Part shown: one piece after another, positions 1 through 11,539 of the stretch
Numbering within the stretch: the stretch's first letter is position 1
Layout: each line of letters opens with the position of its first letter
From: Grammothele lineata
Lineage: Eukaryota > Basidiomycota > Agaricomycetes > Polyporales > Polyporaceae
DNA length: 64,000 bases
NCBI GenBank assembly: GCA_002150815.3
Contig: NDFF03000381.1
Coordinates: 248,001 to 312,000, forward strand
Direction: 5' to 3'
The notes under the pieces: model-generated
Seen by the model: the letters and a program-made list of their open reading frames with translations, nothing else
Told to the model about the DNA's origin: nothing
Database searches by the model: none
Translations under genes and position numbers: made by a program

Positions 1-133
1 ATCAACGCTTCTGGATGCAACCGTGTATTCCTTTCTACACCACGCGACTGCATGCCATGCGTGTCACAGGAATGCTTAAATATGACTACGGGACCGCGTC
101 ACTACTGCTGGAAGCCGAGTTCCCTCCTGGTCT

Positions 134-1963
134 ATGATGCGCCGTGCTCTCGCTTTGTCTGCGCTTTACGCGCTCTCTGTCTCCGCCGCCAGTTGGATCG
201 CACCCGGTGCGGTGTGGTACGACTCTTCGGGCGATAAGATCGATGCGCATGGCGGGATGATTATCAAGCCTGGAGATATATACTACTGGGTACGTCTTCT
301 TCTCTTCGTGCCCTCTTAGGTGTATGAGTGTTGAGAAATAGCTGTGTTCATGCAGGTTGGACAATCATGGGACAGCAACACCTCCCCTCGGATTTACTCT
401 TCCAAAGATCTGATCAACTGGGATAACCGCGGACTCGCGAACTCGATCGAATGGCTGTACCGCCCAAAGATGTTTGTCTCGGGTGGGAGGTACCATGTAT
501 GATCCTGCCTATCTTTTTGGATGTCTTGGAGACTGACTACGTATACGCAGATCTGGGGCCAAGTTAATCGCCTGACGCAAGGCATGGCCTCCACAAACAT
601 CGCGGGGGGTTACACACTGTACGGCTCGCCAATGTCCATTCCGCCCGACAACTACACGTTCAGCGATTGTGGTGTCTTTGCTGACACGGACGGTGCGTGC
701 CCATCTCCAAATGGTTCCTAATGATGTCTAATGCTGAATGAGAACACAGGCAACGACTACTGGGTCACCAGCGCGGACCACAACACTATAGCTATTAACC
801 ACATCAATGGCGGGACGCAAGCAACTGTTGGTGATCGAATTGCTTACCTCTGTATGCTACCTTTTCTGCTGTTCTGTACGCTTGCTCATCAACGTTGCTG
901 ACAGCGCTGGGTGCGTATGAGGCACCGGCTATGTTCAAAGTCGGAAGTAAGTATTCTGAATACCTCGCTGTTGAACCGTTAACTCAGCCGCACTCAGGCG
1001 TCTACTTCCTCATCGTGTCCGCCAAGACGGGATATCGACCGAACCCTGACAAGGTCTTCTGGGCGACGAACCTCGCCGGTCCCTGGTCCGGCGGCACCGA
1101 CATCGCGCCCGAGAGCACAAACACGTACAACTCCCAGTCTACTTTCGTGTTGACGATTGCCGGTAGCTCGCAGACGACGTACATGTTCATGGGCGACGCC
1201 TGGGACTCTGATGGGACAAGCGCATCCAACTACATGTGGCTCCCGCTCAGCGTGAGCACGTCGGCACACACTGCTACCCTCCAAGACTACGCGTACTGGA
1301 AAGTGAACCCTTCTACTGGTAAGTTATATCGACCTTTGAGACGATGTAAGGAGGAATTGATTGGCTTGTTGTAGGCGTCGTGACAACTTCGTCTACGGGA
1401 AAGCGTTATGAAGCTGAGGACGCGGCGATCGTTGGCAGAGCGGGTACGTAGCCATACTGAGCGGAATCTGCTTGAATTGAAAGTCTTTCTAGCCGTCGCG
1501 GACTGCGAGAGGTGTCTAACCAAGCGCTCTGTGCACAACAGTACGTCGTATGATACATATATCTTTCCGCATAGACTAACATCTTGTTCAGTCGACTACA
1601 GCAGTAACGTGACCTTTACGGACGTTGAGGGCTTGGGTAATGGCGAGCGTCAGTGGGTGTCGCTGCACTACACTGTCAACAACGCCACTGGTATGTCGGA
1701 CTTTTTCAGTTAGCAAAGATGAGGGTCTGATTCTTGTGGGAACAGGTGGTGATGCATTCGTACACATCAACGGCGACAAATTCCGTGTCCGGGACCTGAA
1801 CGTGCGTGCGGGAGTGCACCACACTGTTCCAATCTCGGTGGTGCTTGAGAAGAAGAACGTCCTTACATTCTCCGTTGAGAGCGACGACAACACGTTCGCA
1901 GCGCACCTCGATGGGATTGAAGTGCTCGATGGAACAGAGGAGGAAATCGAAGTTCAGTTGTAA
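134..1963 (+). CDS. GH43-like exo-beta-1,3-galactanase with C-terminal CBM35-like domain
   Basis: Secreted glycosidase resembling fungal exo-beta-1,3-galactanases (GH43 subfamily 24), which trim the backbone of type II arabinogalactan. Ten exons: 134-289, 356-496, 551-692, 750-851, 905-946, 998-1318, 1375-1443, 1493-1540, 1592-1690, 1746-1963. The sum closes on 445 aa. The first 19 or so residues form a signal peptide. The five-bladed propeller part carries the family patterns YEAPAMFK (about residue 185, acidic active-site residue) and PNPDKVFWATNLAGPWS. The second part starts at KRYEAEDAAIVG and ends in an ALDGIEV-like strand (HLDGIEVLDG), typical of a CBM35 carbohydrate module. The usual ERPK motif reads LYRPKM here, so one expected active-site Glu is Tyr (inferred from family memory). 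Two adjacent ATGs make the start 134 or 137. Confidence 0.85.
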
Positions 1964-2269
1964 GCGCTAGTGTTCTTCTGACCGTCCGGGCGACACGATA
2001 CCATAACAATGAAGAAGACATTTACGAGAATATGTGGACTCGGAATGCCACTCGCCGCAAGAATACATGATACTCTTCAATCTGGTTTGTTTGACGTCTG
2101 CCAAGGCTTGTACTACAAGGCAGCTGGCAACTCAGCGGGGCACAGTTTAAGCCATAGTCTTCTTTGTTAACCTTCGTGAGTTTCACTTCCGCAGCCTGGT
2201 TGGGTCCACGCCGCCTAGTCCTTAAGTGGAGTGATGCTAGTGAATACCGAAGGAGGTAGCCTTCTGCAT
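1964..2269. other. Intergenic, no gene seen
   Basis: Three-prime flank of the GH43 gene up to the point where similarity to the dispersed repeat begins. No open frame, RNA gene or repeat was recognised. Confidence 0.5.
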
Positions 2270-3140
2270 TCCGAGGAGCCGAGTTAGTGATCGACGTGTG
2301 ATCGCTTATTTACTGCTGTTGTGCTGTGAAGAGAGGCTGACCGCCGTTGGCCAACCTGCCAGCCACCACTTTGGCGGTCTATAAGTAGCGCGCCCCGCCG
2401 CTAATCTCTCTTCCTTCTCAACCACCACCTTCGACGCTCCCTCGACCCCGACGGTGAGTCTTTACTCTTCCTTTGTTTCTTCATCTGGTGCTCACACGAA
2501 CGACAACTTCAAGGACGACTACGACGACGACGACGACGACCCACTTGAAGGCCCCGTCAAGTGAGTGGCATATCCCTCGCCAAGGTTCTGGGGTATGTCG
2601 TCAGGGACCGGTGTCAACAAAGGTCGTCCAGCAGCGCCGAAGAGTACAGCCCCAACCGGGCGACGATCCTCAAGCGCGCACCCGAGGCGGGGCGAGCCTA
2701 CATGAGCCCGAAGGGATGAGGCGTATGCCCGACCCGCGGTGTCTTCGGGTTCGTCCTGGTGCAGACCTCTACGTGGTCCTCGGGACGAGTACTGCTTGTG
2801 AGGCCCGGCGCGAGCCAGGGCCCCTTGCGGGAAACCAACGTGCACCTGAAACTCCCCCTTCCCCTTCCGCCCTCCTTCTTTCCGCTTCCCCCCTCTTCCT
2901 ACTTTCCTCTTCCTCCCCACCTATTTTCTCGAGGGAGGGCGAGCGTGTTGAGATCTATGTTGTGTGCTTCTTGCGCACTCAGATGCTTGGATATGCTCGC
3001 CCTGGTGCAGACCTTTCCGTGGTCCTCGGGATAAGTACCGGCCACCAATGGGGCTTCGCAGCGCCTGGCCCGGGAAACCAACATGCGCCTGAATCTCTTC
3101 GTTCATTTCCTCGGTAGCTTGTACCGGTAGTTGTTACACG
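2270..3140 (+). repeat. Dispersed repeat family, copy 1
   Basis: About 870 bp shared with 11540-12414 (+) and, inverted, 48935-49735. Order of parts: a leader; a TATA box in the shared context CTTTGGCGGTCTATAAG; a pyrimidine-rich leader ending in the splice donor ACG|GTGAGT (about 2452); a short acidic frame DDYDDDDDDPLEGPVK (2514-2561) that ends on a second donor, GTCAA|GTGAGT; then a unit of about 100 bp (2751-2852), a polypyrimidine tract and a diverged second unit (2997-3096). Both units contain GTGCAGACCT, GTGGTCCTCGGGA and GGGAAACCAAC. In this copy the acidic stretch has grown into a GAC repeat. No transposase or reverse transcriptase is visible. It could be a non-autonomous element or a duplicated gene 5' end. 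The 214-codon frame across it is probably not a protein. Confidence 0.85.
2380..2385 (+). promoter_or_regulatory. TATA box of repeat copy 1
   Basis: TATAAG preceded by CTTTGGCGGTC, identical in copy 2, with a shared pyrimidine leader and GTGAGT donor downstream. It looks like a core promoter carried by the repeat. Confidence 0.5.
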
Positions 3141-3593
3141 TCGTTCGAATCTGAGTTTTTGATCATCTGCTGCAACTATTGGATGTGTAGAAAGAGCTCC
3201 TTCCTGGATGCGAATTGGGCTGACTTCGCCCCGGGGCACTCGGGAATGCGACATATGAACCGCGTTGTTATTGACAGCAAGTCTGGTATAAGCTATCCAA
3301 TCTGACAGGACGTCAACCGGATAGTTTCCAGGTCAGCCGTGAACCTTCCTTACAATGATGTAACGAGCGAATACAGATCTTGGATCTGCCGCCGTCTGAT
3401 ACCCTGTTAAAATCACAGTGGTTGGAATGTCGTATAATCGTCCACAAGACGTCCGGCTTCCGCGCTACATAGCACCTGAACACGCAGAGAAAAGCTGAGA
3501 TATAAGCCCGAATATTGACCCTGAATGCGTAAAGGGAGTCCATGGTACATCGGATATACATACAAGTCCAAGCGGGCCGCGTAATAATCAGAG
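3141..3593. other. Intergenic, no gene seen
   Basis: Lies between repeat copy 1 and the 3' end of the FAD monooxygenase. Nothing recognisable. Confidence 0.5.
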
Positions 3594-5484
3594 CTATTCG
3601 CTCTCCCTACAATCCTCATGTACCTGCACGGAGAATCCCTCAGCGATACTCATCCCAGCCATCCTCTCCTGGACCGAGCCCCAGCCGACCCACCAGTCGT
3701 CCGCCTGATCCTCGGGGTCGTACCCGAACAGGCGCTCCAAGATCTCCCACATGGCCTCGTCCGGCATGCCCGCCTTTTCTCCCGGCATACGCTCTGCTAG
3801 CACGCAATGCGCAGCAGGAAGCGGGACACCGAGAGGGCCCGCAGCTGCGCGTAGCACAGCGTCGACGCGCGACTGACGCATTTCCTCGATTGCGCCGAGG
3901 AAGGGAGATATCTGTTCTGGCCGGTGCAGGTATGAGAACGCGCGGCTGATAACCGCTGCGTCGCAGGAGGCCATGCCTAGTGCGTATGTTGTACTCATCT
4001 GACAGAAGGGTGAATGATAGTGAGTAGCGGGGCATGGGATACGGAAGGAGGTACTTACAAATATTGGATGTGCGGCCTCCCCGAGGCAGATGAGTCGCCC
4101 ATCGGGGTGAATGTATTCTTCGAGCGTAGGACGTTCAACCACAGGTGTACAGATAACACGCGACACATGCTTGGCAATTCGTTCCAGTCTGCATGGAACC
4201 CGAATCAGCAAGTGAAGGCTGATACATTCCAAACCCAACAGACCGTGGATTAGTGCCCTCGATTGCTTTAATGAGACGTTCTGCGGACGTTTCGAACGTC
4301 ACTCCCTCATCCTCTTCGTTGTCCGGGTCATGTTGCGCATACACGAGAAGCCCAAATTCCCTTTCACCAGTCTCTGGTATGGGCTGATGGGGAGAATCGT
4401 GTACTTAGGAGTGAGACATAGAAGGAGCGAAGGGTAGAGCTCACGAGTGGATAGCAAGTAGCACCATGCTCTGGTCCGGTCGTTACAAGAGCGCGACTCT
4501 GCACCAACATGCTCAGTTTGGCATACACAATATAGATGTGATACACGCACGATCGACCGGAGTTTTTCCAACATGTCCTTATCCTCTGCCTGTTCCAGCG
4601 CATCCTCGGGTATAATGCAGCTGCGCATCGTTCAGAGCAAGCGGAAGCCATGGTATATAGAAACTCACTTAAACCGCTGCAGCCCGGTTGGCTCCTCCTC
4701 TTCCTCCTGCTCAATCGCCTGCATGACTTCTGCGCGGCACAGACTTCCTTCCCTCACGAGGCCGTCCGTACCGACGACTACATCCGCACTGAGCACCTCT
4801 CCCGACGCGAGCGTGACCGATGGCCGTGTGCGGTCAGGATGAATGGACGCAACCCGTTCGATTACGAACTTCGCCCCGCGCTTCATGGCCCCTTCCGCAA
4901 GGACGCGACGCAAGTCGCCATACTAGTCAGAAACGAAGGCGTGAGTGTTACACAAGAGGATCGAGATATAGGAGACGTACTCGCATGAAGAGGAAATCGC
5001 CACCTGCCGCCTCAAGGAGGTCTTCTTCCCAGCTGCGAGACTCCTCTAGGGAGGCGTCTGCGAGTCGTACATTGTGAGCGCCCGGAAGGGAGTGTGCATG
5101 ATGTTGTCTCCCGCTCCGAGCGGTGCAACTTGGAAGAATGACGTACCATAAGCATGCGTGGTTCCCCGCGACCTGATCGCGCACTTCAGCAGGTCCTCCT
5201 CCATCCCCCACCGGTAGTACATTTTTGTCGAATTCGGTGGGACGCGAATACCGGTACCAAGGCTGGTCTGCGTCCGGCGCAGCACGGAGGTGTCAGCTTT
5301 AACTTCGGTGCCTTGCAAACGCACGCACCGGTTTGCAGGGGTCCACACAGTCCACCACCGTGACCTTGTGCCCTTTCCTGCTCAGCGCGACAGCAACCGA
5401 GAGGCCACATAACGAACCCCCGACAACGAGGAATTCGATAGGGAGCATGTTAGCTGTGGAAGTGGCCTGCAGTGGAGCGGACAT
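3594..5484 (-). CDS. FAD-dependent monooxygenase (salicylate hydroxylase-like)
   Basis: Flavoprotein aromatic hydroxylase of the UbiH/salicylate-hydroxylase type, which uses FAD, NAD(P)H and O2 to hydroxylate small substrates. The natural substrate cannot be told from sequence. Start chosen at 5484 (MSAPLQATS...); the ATG at 5448 is also possible. The first exon has the Rossmann dinucleotide fold EFLVVGGSLCGLSVAVAL. A short intron follows PCKP, then GIRVPPNSTKMYYRWGM. A middle exon reads YGDLRRVLAEGAMKRGA...VVVGTDG (NADPH/FAD DG-type motif). The last exons carry the second FAD motif as DGRLICLGEAAHPI (GDAAHP in most relatives, GEAAHP here) and end in a family C-terminus with DDWWVGWGS. It stops at TAG 3594-3596. 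Several introns; I checked those around the FAD motifs only. Confidence 0.82.
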
Positions 5485-8400
5485 GTGAATGAACAAGATA
5501 CGAGATGGTTGTGGAGCACAAAGCCTCAGCGCACCATGATAGTTTGAGCACCTAGGGGGATGGTCTGTGGCTGCTTTCTCGGGCCAGTAGAGGATAACAC
5601 GGTCGCAAAAGTCGTGAAGAGGTGGGGGAGAGAGGAAAGGGGAGTCGTACGCCGCTCGAAGAGGGCAGGTACTATTACTAGTGCTATGAACGCAGGAAAG
5701 GTTTAAGAATAACAGCCGAGAGACTGGATTAGAGATTGATCGGCTGTCTGTGTTCAGCACCGTGCGCCGCGGGAGGGATCTCATCGAGGCGTTCAGGACG
5801 GATAAGTTGGTGTCCGCACGCTCCTCCGGGCCTGAAACACTCAGCTGGGTCGAGCATCAGAAGGATGGCATGCCGGACCGGCAGACTAATATCGGACTGT
5901 ATGATGGGTGTTACACTGCAATTATCAAAATCGCGGTTGAAGCTTTGAGGAATGAAAAGAGGGTTGCTTACTGCAACGCGGCTGCACGCTACGCGTGAAT
6001 TAAGCGGCCCCCACCGGCGCATTCAGGAACCAGTGGAGAGCCAATCTGCGGATGCACAGTGCCACCCCCTGTGGTGGCGGAGAGCGTCATAATTCTGATG
6101 ACGAGTAATCTACCTGTGAGATCGCGGTGAAAGCCTGCGCCGCCATGAAGAAAATACGCACTCGAGATATCAGATATTACGAGGAGACATTGGAGCAGGA
6201 TAGCAGGTTGGAGATGACATGCTCAGGCTGCGTAGCGAGTCCGGGCAGATGCCGTATCTTGTGAAGAGCGCGAGTCGATTGGCCCGGGGGATTCGGGATG
6301 TTAGACTTGCGGTACTGCCGGACTACCGGATTCAAAAGACGCCACGATCATGAATGAGCGGCAATTATGAAAAGATGATAGTATGAAGGTAGAAACACAC
6401 GGGACTCGGACTTCCAATAACGAAAAGAGGCACAACTCGTCGACCAGGCTGCGCCGACATCGACTCAGACACCAGGGCCGGGTGGCGGAAATCGTTCGGA
6501 AGACTTAGACGGTGTAACAGCGCGCGAGCGCCGTCGCCCAGGAAGAGACTGGATGATCGCCGAGGACATAGGAGGCTGGGAGATAGTAGTAGTACTTGTA
6601 AGTTGTACCTTGGCGTGCAGTATTGATGGCGATTGCATGGCAATGGTGAACTTGAAGCTGATGCGGTCTAGGCCTCATTTCGAACGGTGGCGTCACGAGA
6701 ACACGTGCTCTGTGATTAGACGCGTCGTGTGACATCCGTGCGCGCGAATCGTCATCACGATGCATTTTAGGTTGGCGCCAGTCACTACCTCTCGCTGCTA
6801 GAGGCGCACAGCAAGTCGCCTTGCCCCTCAAACATTTATCTGTCCTATGCCATCTCCGTGGAATCTTCCCAGAGGATGGCTTTCCTGAGTTGTATCCATC
6901 TGCATGCACTACGGGTTTGCAGCTTCTGGACAAGTTGGTCTTCCGGTCACCTTCTCGAGCTCCTTGGAGTTCCTTCCTTGTTCAGCTTCCTCATCGCGTA
7001 ACCAACCCGCTACGCGCATACATGGTGAGTGCAGCCGGTACGCGCTCATCCAGCGCATGACGCTTCAATTTACTCATACTTCCAGCACTTTTGACGTTAC
7101 GTCAAGTAGCCTCAGATGCGACAAGGCTGGTTCAGCGTACGACTGCGGCCGTTTAGAGACGGAACACCCTCGACGCCCTGAACCCATAATTGCGTATGAA
7201 GGCTTAGTATCAACGCCTCTGCATCAGAGATGGCTCGTGTGGGGCTGCCTCGGCGAGCCGCTCACGACGACCAGATGCGTCTCTACGATACGAATCCCCG
7301 TGCGCGCCCCGTCACCTGCGGTTTCATCGAGGGCACTAGCTCATTTTCATAACCTCTTTAGACGTCCGACACACTCAGAGTGCTGTGCGTCACCCACCGT
7401 CGCCGTTAAGCCTGCGATCCACTTGTTGCTGGCCTTTTCAGTCTCTTCGGTAGGTCTCACAAACGGATCTCTCATCGCAGCAGAATGGCATGCCCCCCCC
7501 CATCCGCTCTGATAGTCGTCGCATTAGAGAAGAGGTTACTGCGAGAGCTTGTGCGTCTGCCCATTTGGCTTAGGTGTGTGAAGTGCTTGCTGCATCCTCA
7601 TGTGGGCGAGTACGCAAAACCAAGGCTAACTGAAATGTTCGTCGTCACTTCATGACAGATCCTTCAACTAGAGTCGAGATCCGAATGATAGACGCGACCC
7701 GTGGTACGAGACGCTAAAGGAACACTTTAGAGTCACTTCGGCTTGCGCATCTAGGTGCCCGGTAATACGTCAGCACAATTATCGCACGCTCTTAGTGGAC
7801 CATCTCCTTCGACGCTAGCTGCAACAGCGTCAGAATAGTGTATGTATGTGCGTTCCGCCTTCGCCGAGAACCATGCGTTCCAGAGGCGATTGCGGGCTCA
7901 GGTGAAGGTCTCGATCCCCATTCGTACGGAGCGGAGGCTAAAGTCCGCGCTCGCAGATTTCGATCGGTCCTGGTGCTCTTCCTGCCGTCGAGCCCCTGTG
8001 TATCGCACGGCCTCATGGAACAGTCATTGTCGAGCGAACACGGATTATCGTGAGGTACTAACCCCTCGGAGGCTCGGATTTCGGTTCAAATCTGGGCCCG
8101 GAACCTCAACCCTCCGAGACCTGGTGTTCTGTCGTGGAACGCCTTCTTGGTCGGTTGTCTCAATTGACGGCGTCCCTTCATTTCCATTACTCCCGCAACG
8201 CCGCCCGAGAAGCACCGAGAACTCAACAACACAACTTCGTGTACCGGCGATCGCAGACGCGGACGCTCAACCACTGTGTCGCTTGACAGGAAGCGACATC
8301 GATGTCTTCGAATTCTGAAGTTCAGCCGGGAGGAACTGCGCGTTACGCAGACCTCAGGTTTCCGGAAGATATGTACTAAATGCAGTTGATCCGGGACTCC

Positions 8401-9753
8401 GCCTGTCTGCAAGCCTGGGAGCGTCCGTAGAGTTGGATCACCGCTCAAGCAAACCGAATCACGCAATGTCGGAGAGGGAGCAGATGTGTTATGTGGCAGG
8501 GGTTGGCAACTATCTACGGCATTCGACGTTCGCTCTGGCAACAACTCGGTGACATCCGGCGGCTGTACGTAGTCGATGACGACTCGGTGGACTGAGTGGG
8601 TACACGGTAGTCGGCTGAACTGCTGGACCATAGTTTTATGCCGACAATGCTATACTATGGTGAGTACACCTTCTGTCCCTGAGGGGGAGCTGTACGAGAT
8701 ATGACGCATTGAGTGGACATGAATTTCCCAGGAACGCGGAACTCAAGGTCATGCGAAGTGGAGACAGGTAGGTGCCGACCTCTGTCAACGGAAGATACGC
8801 TGACTTTCGTCTTGAGAGGGCTGTGCTACTCTGCGTTCTGTGAATTATCCGCCGGCGTGAGAGGGACCACCATGCTTGTGGACAACCACAGCCTTGAAGG
8901 CGGAGAAGAGGGCGGTTCGAATGGAGGAAGTGCGCAGCACGCGGAGGGCGGCCCTATTTATAGCGCTCAGAAGGCGGTCCGAGAAAGGCAATCGTCTTAG
9001 AATCGAAGCGGAGGACGGAAGCGCGGAGGGCGTTGCTGGGTGCGAGCTGCCTGGAATGGCTTATCTCTCTTTCGCGCGCCATCTGCTTCCGCATTGCCTG
9101 TCCCTGCGCTCAGAGTCCTCCGGCAGCGACGACGCCCGGCAGCCGCCCGGTCCTGCTCGTCGCCGTCGGCTCCGCCTGCGTCATCAGCCCCCGTGTATTC
9201 CGCAAATCTCGCCACAACGCCCCCGCTTACCTCCCTCGTCCCTTTGGTCCTGCTGCGCATCTCCATCCGCTCTGGTATGCGGCCCGAGCTTCTCCTCTGG
9301 CGACCTACGGCACCCCGCAACGGGCTCCTCTGCGGACATGCCACATACACGCGGTCACCGCGATCTCGACCTATGTGATACGTCGCAAGCCTAGCGTTAT
9401 TCGACATCTCCGCCCAGCCGCTGGGCCGCAGGACTGATCGCTTCCATTCTCCTTCTCTTGTCGTCCTCTCAGCCCTGGTTATTCTTGTCCCCGAGGCGGT
9501 CCGCCCCAGCATGGCGCGCAACCTTGCACGCGGCACCTGCCGCGGCGGTGCTAGCCCCCGGGCAGGAACCGCGTCACGCTCCCTTTCCCCACCCCCGCGT
9601 CCCGATCTGCGCATCTTGCGCGATTCGCAATGGCGCGTCCCCAGAGTACCCACCTGCGCCTCAACATATAAACCCCATCTGTCGAACACCGACTCAGCAT
9701 CACCCCTTCCCTGCTCTCCTCAGAACTCAACCTTACTAGCATAACATCTCGAC
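5485..9753. other. Long intergenic stretch without a recognised gene
   Basis: About 4.3 kb. The open frames here (for example 6904-7512 +, 8086-8631 - and the arginine-rich 8997-9689 -) show no family motif, signal peptide or splice structure I can name, and look like chance frames in GC-rich DNA. The last 700 bp is the promoter side of the aspartic protease gene. Decayed genes may be hidden here, but I could not identify any. Confidence 0.4.
9666..9672 (+). promoter_or_regulatory. TATA box of aspartic protease gene
   Basis: ATATAAA, 82 bp before the chosen ATG at 9754, with a CT/CA-rich leader between. This spacing supports 9754 as the real start, even though no signal peptide follows it. 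Confidence 0.55.
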
Positions 9754-11255
9754 ATGGCCTCCACCGTTCCCTTTGTCTCTCGCATCGCCTCCCGCCACGC
9801 GAAGGATATCCTCGCTCGCGACCTCGCTCGGGCCTCCAAGATCAAGCAGGGTATTAACCCGCATGGTCCTGCGGCCTTCCACGAGGCCCGCAGGCGTCGC
9901 CACGGCCACCACGGCCACCACAGTGGCGGCGGGTCGACGACCGCTCCCTCTGGCGGCTCGGGTACGACTCCGCCGACGTCGACCCCGGGTGGAGGCGTCG
10001 ATGTGACCGATGCGGGCGTCACCTACACGGCGTCGGTCGGTGTCGGCAACCCCGCGACGCAGTACATTCTTCTTATCGACACTGGTGAGGGCATCTTATG
10101 CATTCCCAGCGTGATAGTGCGTGCTGACGTGCTCACAGGCAGCTCCAACACTTGGGTTGGCGCGGACAAGACTTACGAGAAGACTAGCACGAGCAAGAGC
10201 ACTGGCAAGAAAGTCGTGAGTATTATTGGCGCGGGGCATATGACGCACGTTCAGGAACCTCACCGCCTCGTGTCTTCTAGAACGTGAGCTACGGCTCCGG
10301 CTCCTTCTCCGGGACCGAATGTACGCTGCTTTCCACGCATTCACTCTAACCCACGTGCTGACCCCCGTGCGTGCACTTTACAGACACCGACCAGGTCGCG
10401 ATCTCGTCCGACCTCGTGATCCAGAACCAGAGCATCGGCGTCGCGTCGACCGCTCAGGGCTTCAACGATGTCGACGGTATCCTTGGCGTCGGGCCCGTCG
10501 ACCTCACTGAGGGCACCGTGTCTGGCAACGCGCCCGTGCCGACTGTAACAGACAACCTTTTCGCGCAGGGCACGATCGCCAACGACTCGCTCGGCATCTT
10601 CTATCAGCCCTCGACGTCCGCCGATGGTGAGCTCAACGGCGAGCTCACTTTCGGAGGCATCGACGACAGCAAGATCACTGGTGACGTGACTTTCACGCCC
10701 ATCACGTCCACCTCCCCCGCGTCGCAGTACTGGGGCATCGACCAGGACCTGTCCTACGGCCAGGGCGGGACGAGCCTCCTCTCGGGCTCCGCGGGCATCG
10801 TCGACACCGGCACGACGCTCCTCCTGCTCGCCACGGACGCGTTCCAGGCGTACCAGCGCGCGACGGGCGCGAAGATGGACAACGCGACGGGCCTGCTGTC
10901 GATCAGCGAGAGCCAGTTCGAGAACCTCGAGAGCCTGTTCTTCACGATCGGGGGCACGACGTTCGAGATGACGGCGAACGCGCAGATCTGGCCCCGCGCC
11001 CTCAACTCGACCATCGGCGGCGAGGCGGGCAAGATCTACCTCGTCGCGGCGGACATGGGCAGCCAGAGCGGGCAGGGCCTCGACTTCATTAGTGCGTCGA
11101 TCGTTCGATCGTTGGTTTCTTTGGCGGGCGAGAGGCTGACGCCGCACTTCACAGACGGTTTCGCGTTCTTGCAGCGCTTCTACAGCGTGTACGACACCGG
11201 CAACAGCCAGGTCGGCCTCGCGACGACCGCTTTCACCGACGCGGAGACCAACTAG
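9754..11255 (+). CDS. Aspartic protease, polyporopepsin type (family A1)
   Basis: Pepsin-like endopeptidase closely resembling polyporopepsin of Irpex. Five exons (9754-10084, 10139-10215, 10281-10320, 10384-11091, 11155-11255) give 418 aa. The catalytic pair is DTGSSNTW (Asp109) and DTGTT (Asp290). The flap region YGSGSFSGTEYTD and the family blocks DGILGVGPVDLT and NAQIWPR are present, and it ends at RFYSVYDTGNSQVGLATT. The 5' part is unusual. The first 40 residues (MASTVPFVSRIASRHAKDIL...) lack a classical hydrophobic signal peptide. They are followed by a basic site ARRRRHG, a His/Gly run HGHHGHHSGGG, and a Ser/Thr/Pro/Gly linker before the mature fold. RRRR could be a Kex2-like maturation site. 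Role by family: extracellular or vacuolar protein breakdown. Confidence 0.93.
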
Positions 11256-11539
11256 ATAATAGCCCAGCTTTGAACGTTAGAACGACATGACACGATGGAG
11301 ATATGACGACATGGACTCATTGTACTACACAGACTCGGACCGCTTCTCATCGTAACGAGGTGTACCTATAGGACTGACATGAGAATACACGGTACTTTCT
11401 TGGTATGCTGGACGTCTGCCACGAGGTGCACAATTAGCCACCAACAGAAATTTGGCTTTCTTTCTGTCGATTCATCCGCGTATTTCACGCTCAGTGGCGG
11501 CGATTTCCTCGAATCTATGCCGAACACGGCAAGCTGAAA
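11256..11539. other. Intergenic, 3' flank of aspartic protease
   Basis: AT-richer 3' flank running into repeat copy 2. No gene seen. Confidence 0.5.

Noticed and set aside
2473..3117. 214-codon frame across repeat copy 1
   Set aside because: It is not maintained in copies 2 and 3 (frames break at different points), and it crosses both predicted splice donors.
8075..8110. GGTTCAAATC, a tRNA T-loop-like word
   Set aside because: The flanking bases do not form a T stem, and no acceptor or anticodon stem could be laid out around it.
8997..9689. 230-codon minus-strand Arg/Gly-rich frame upstream of the protease
   Set aside because: No family motif, no splice context, and overlapping open frames on the other strand. 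Typical of GC-rich chance frames.
10341..11147. 268-codon minus-strand open frame
   Set aside because: Antisense to exon 4 of the aspartic protease. Arg/Ala/Glu-rich with no motif.
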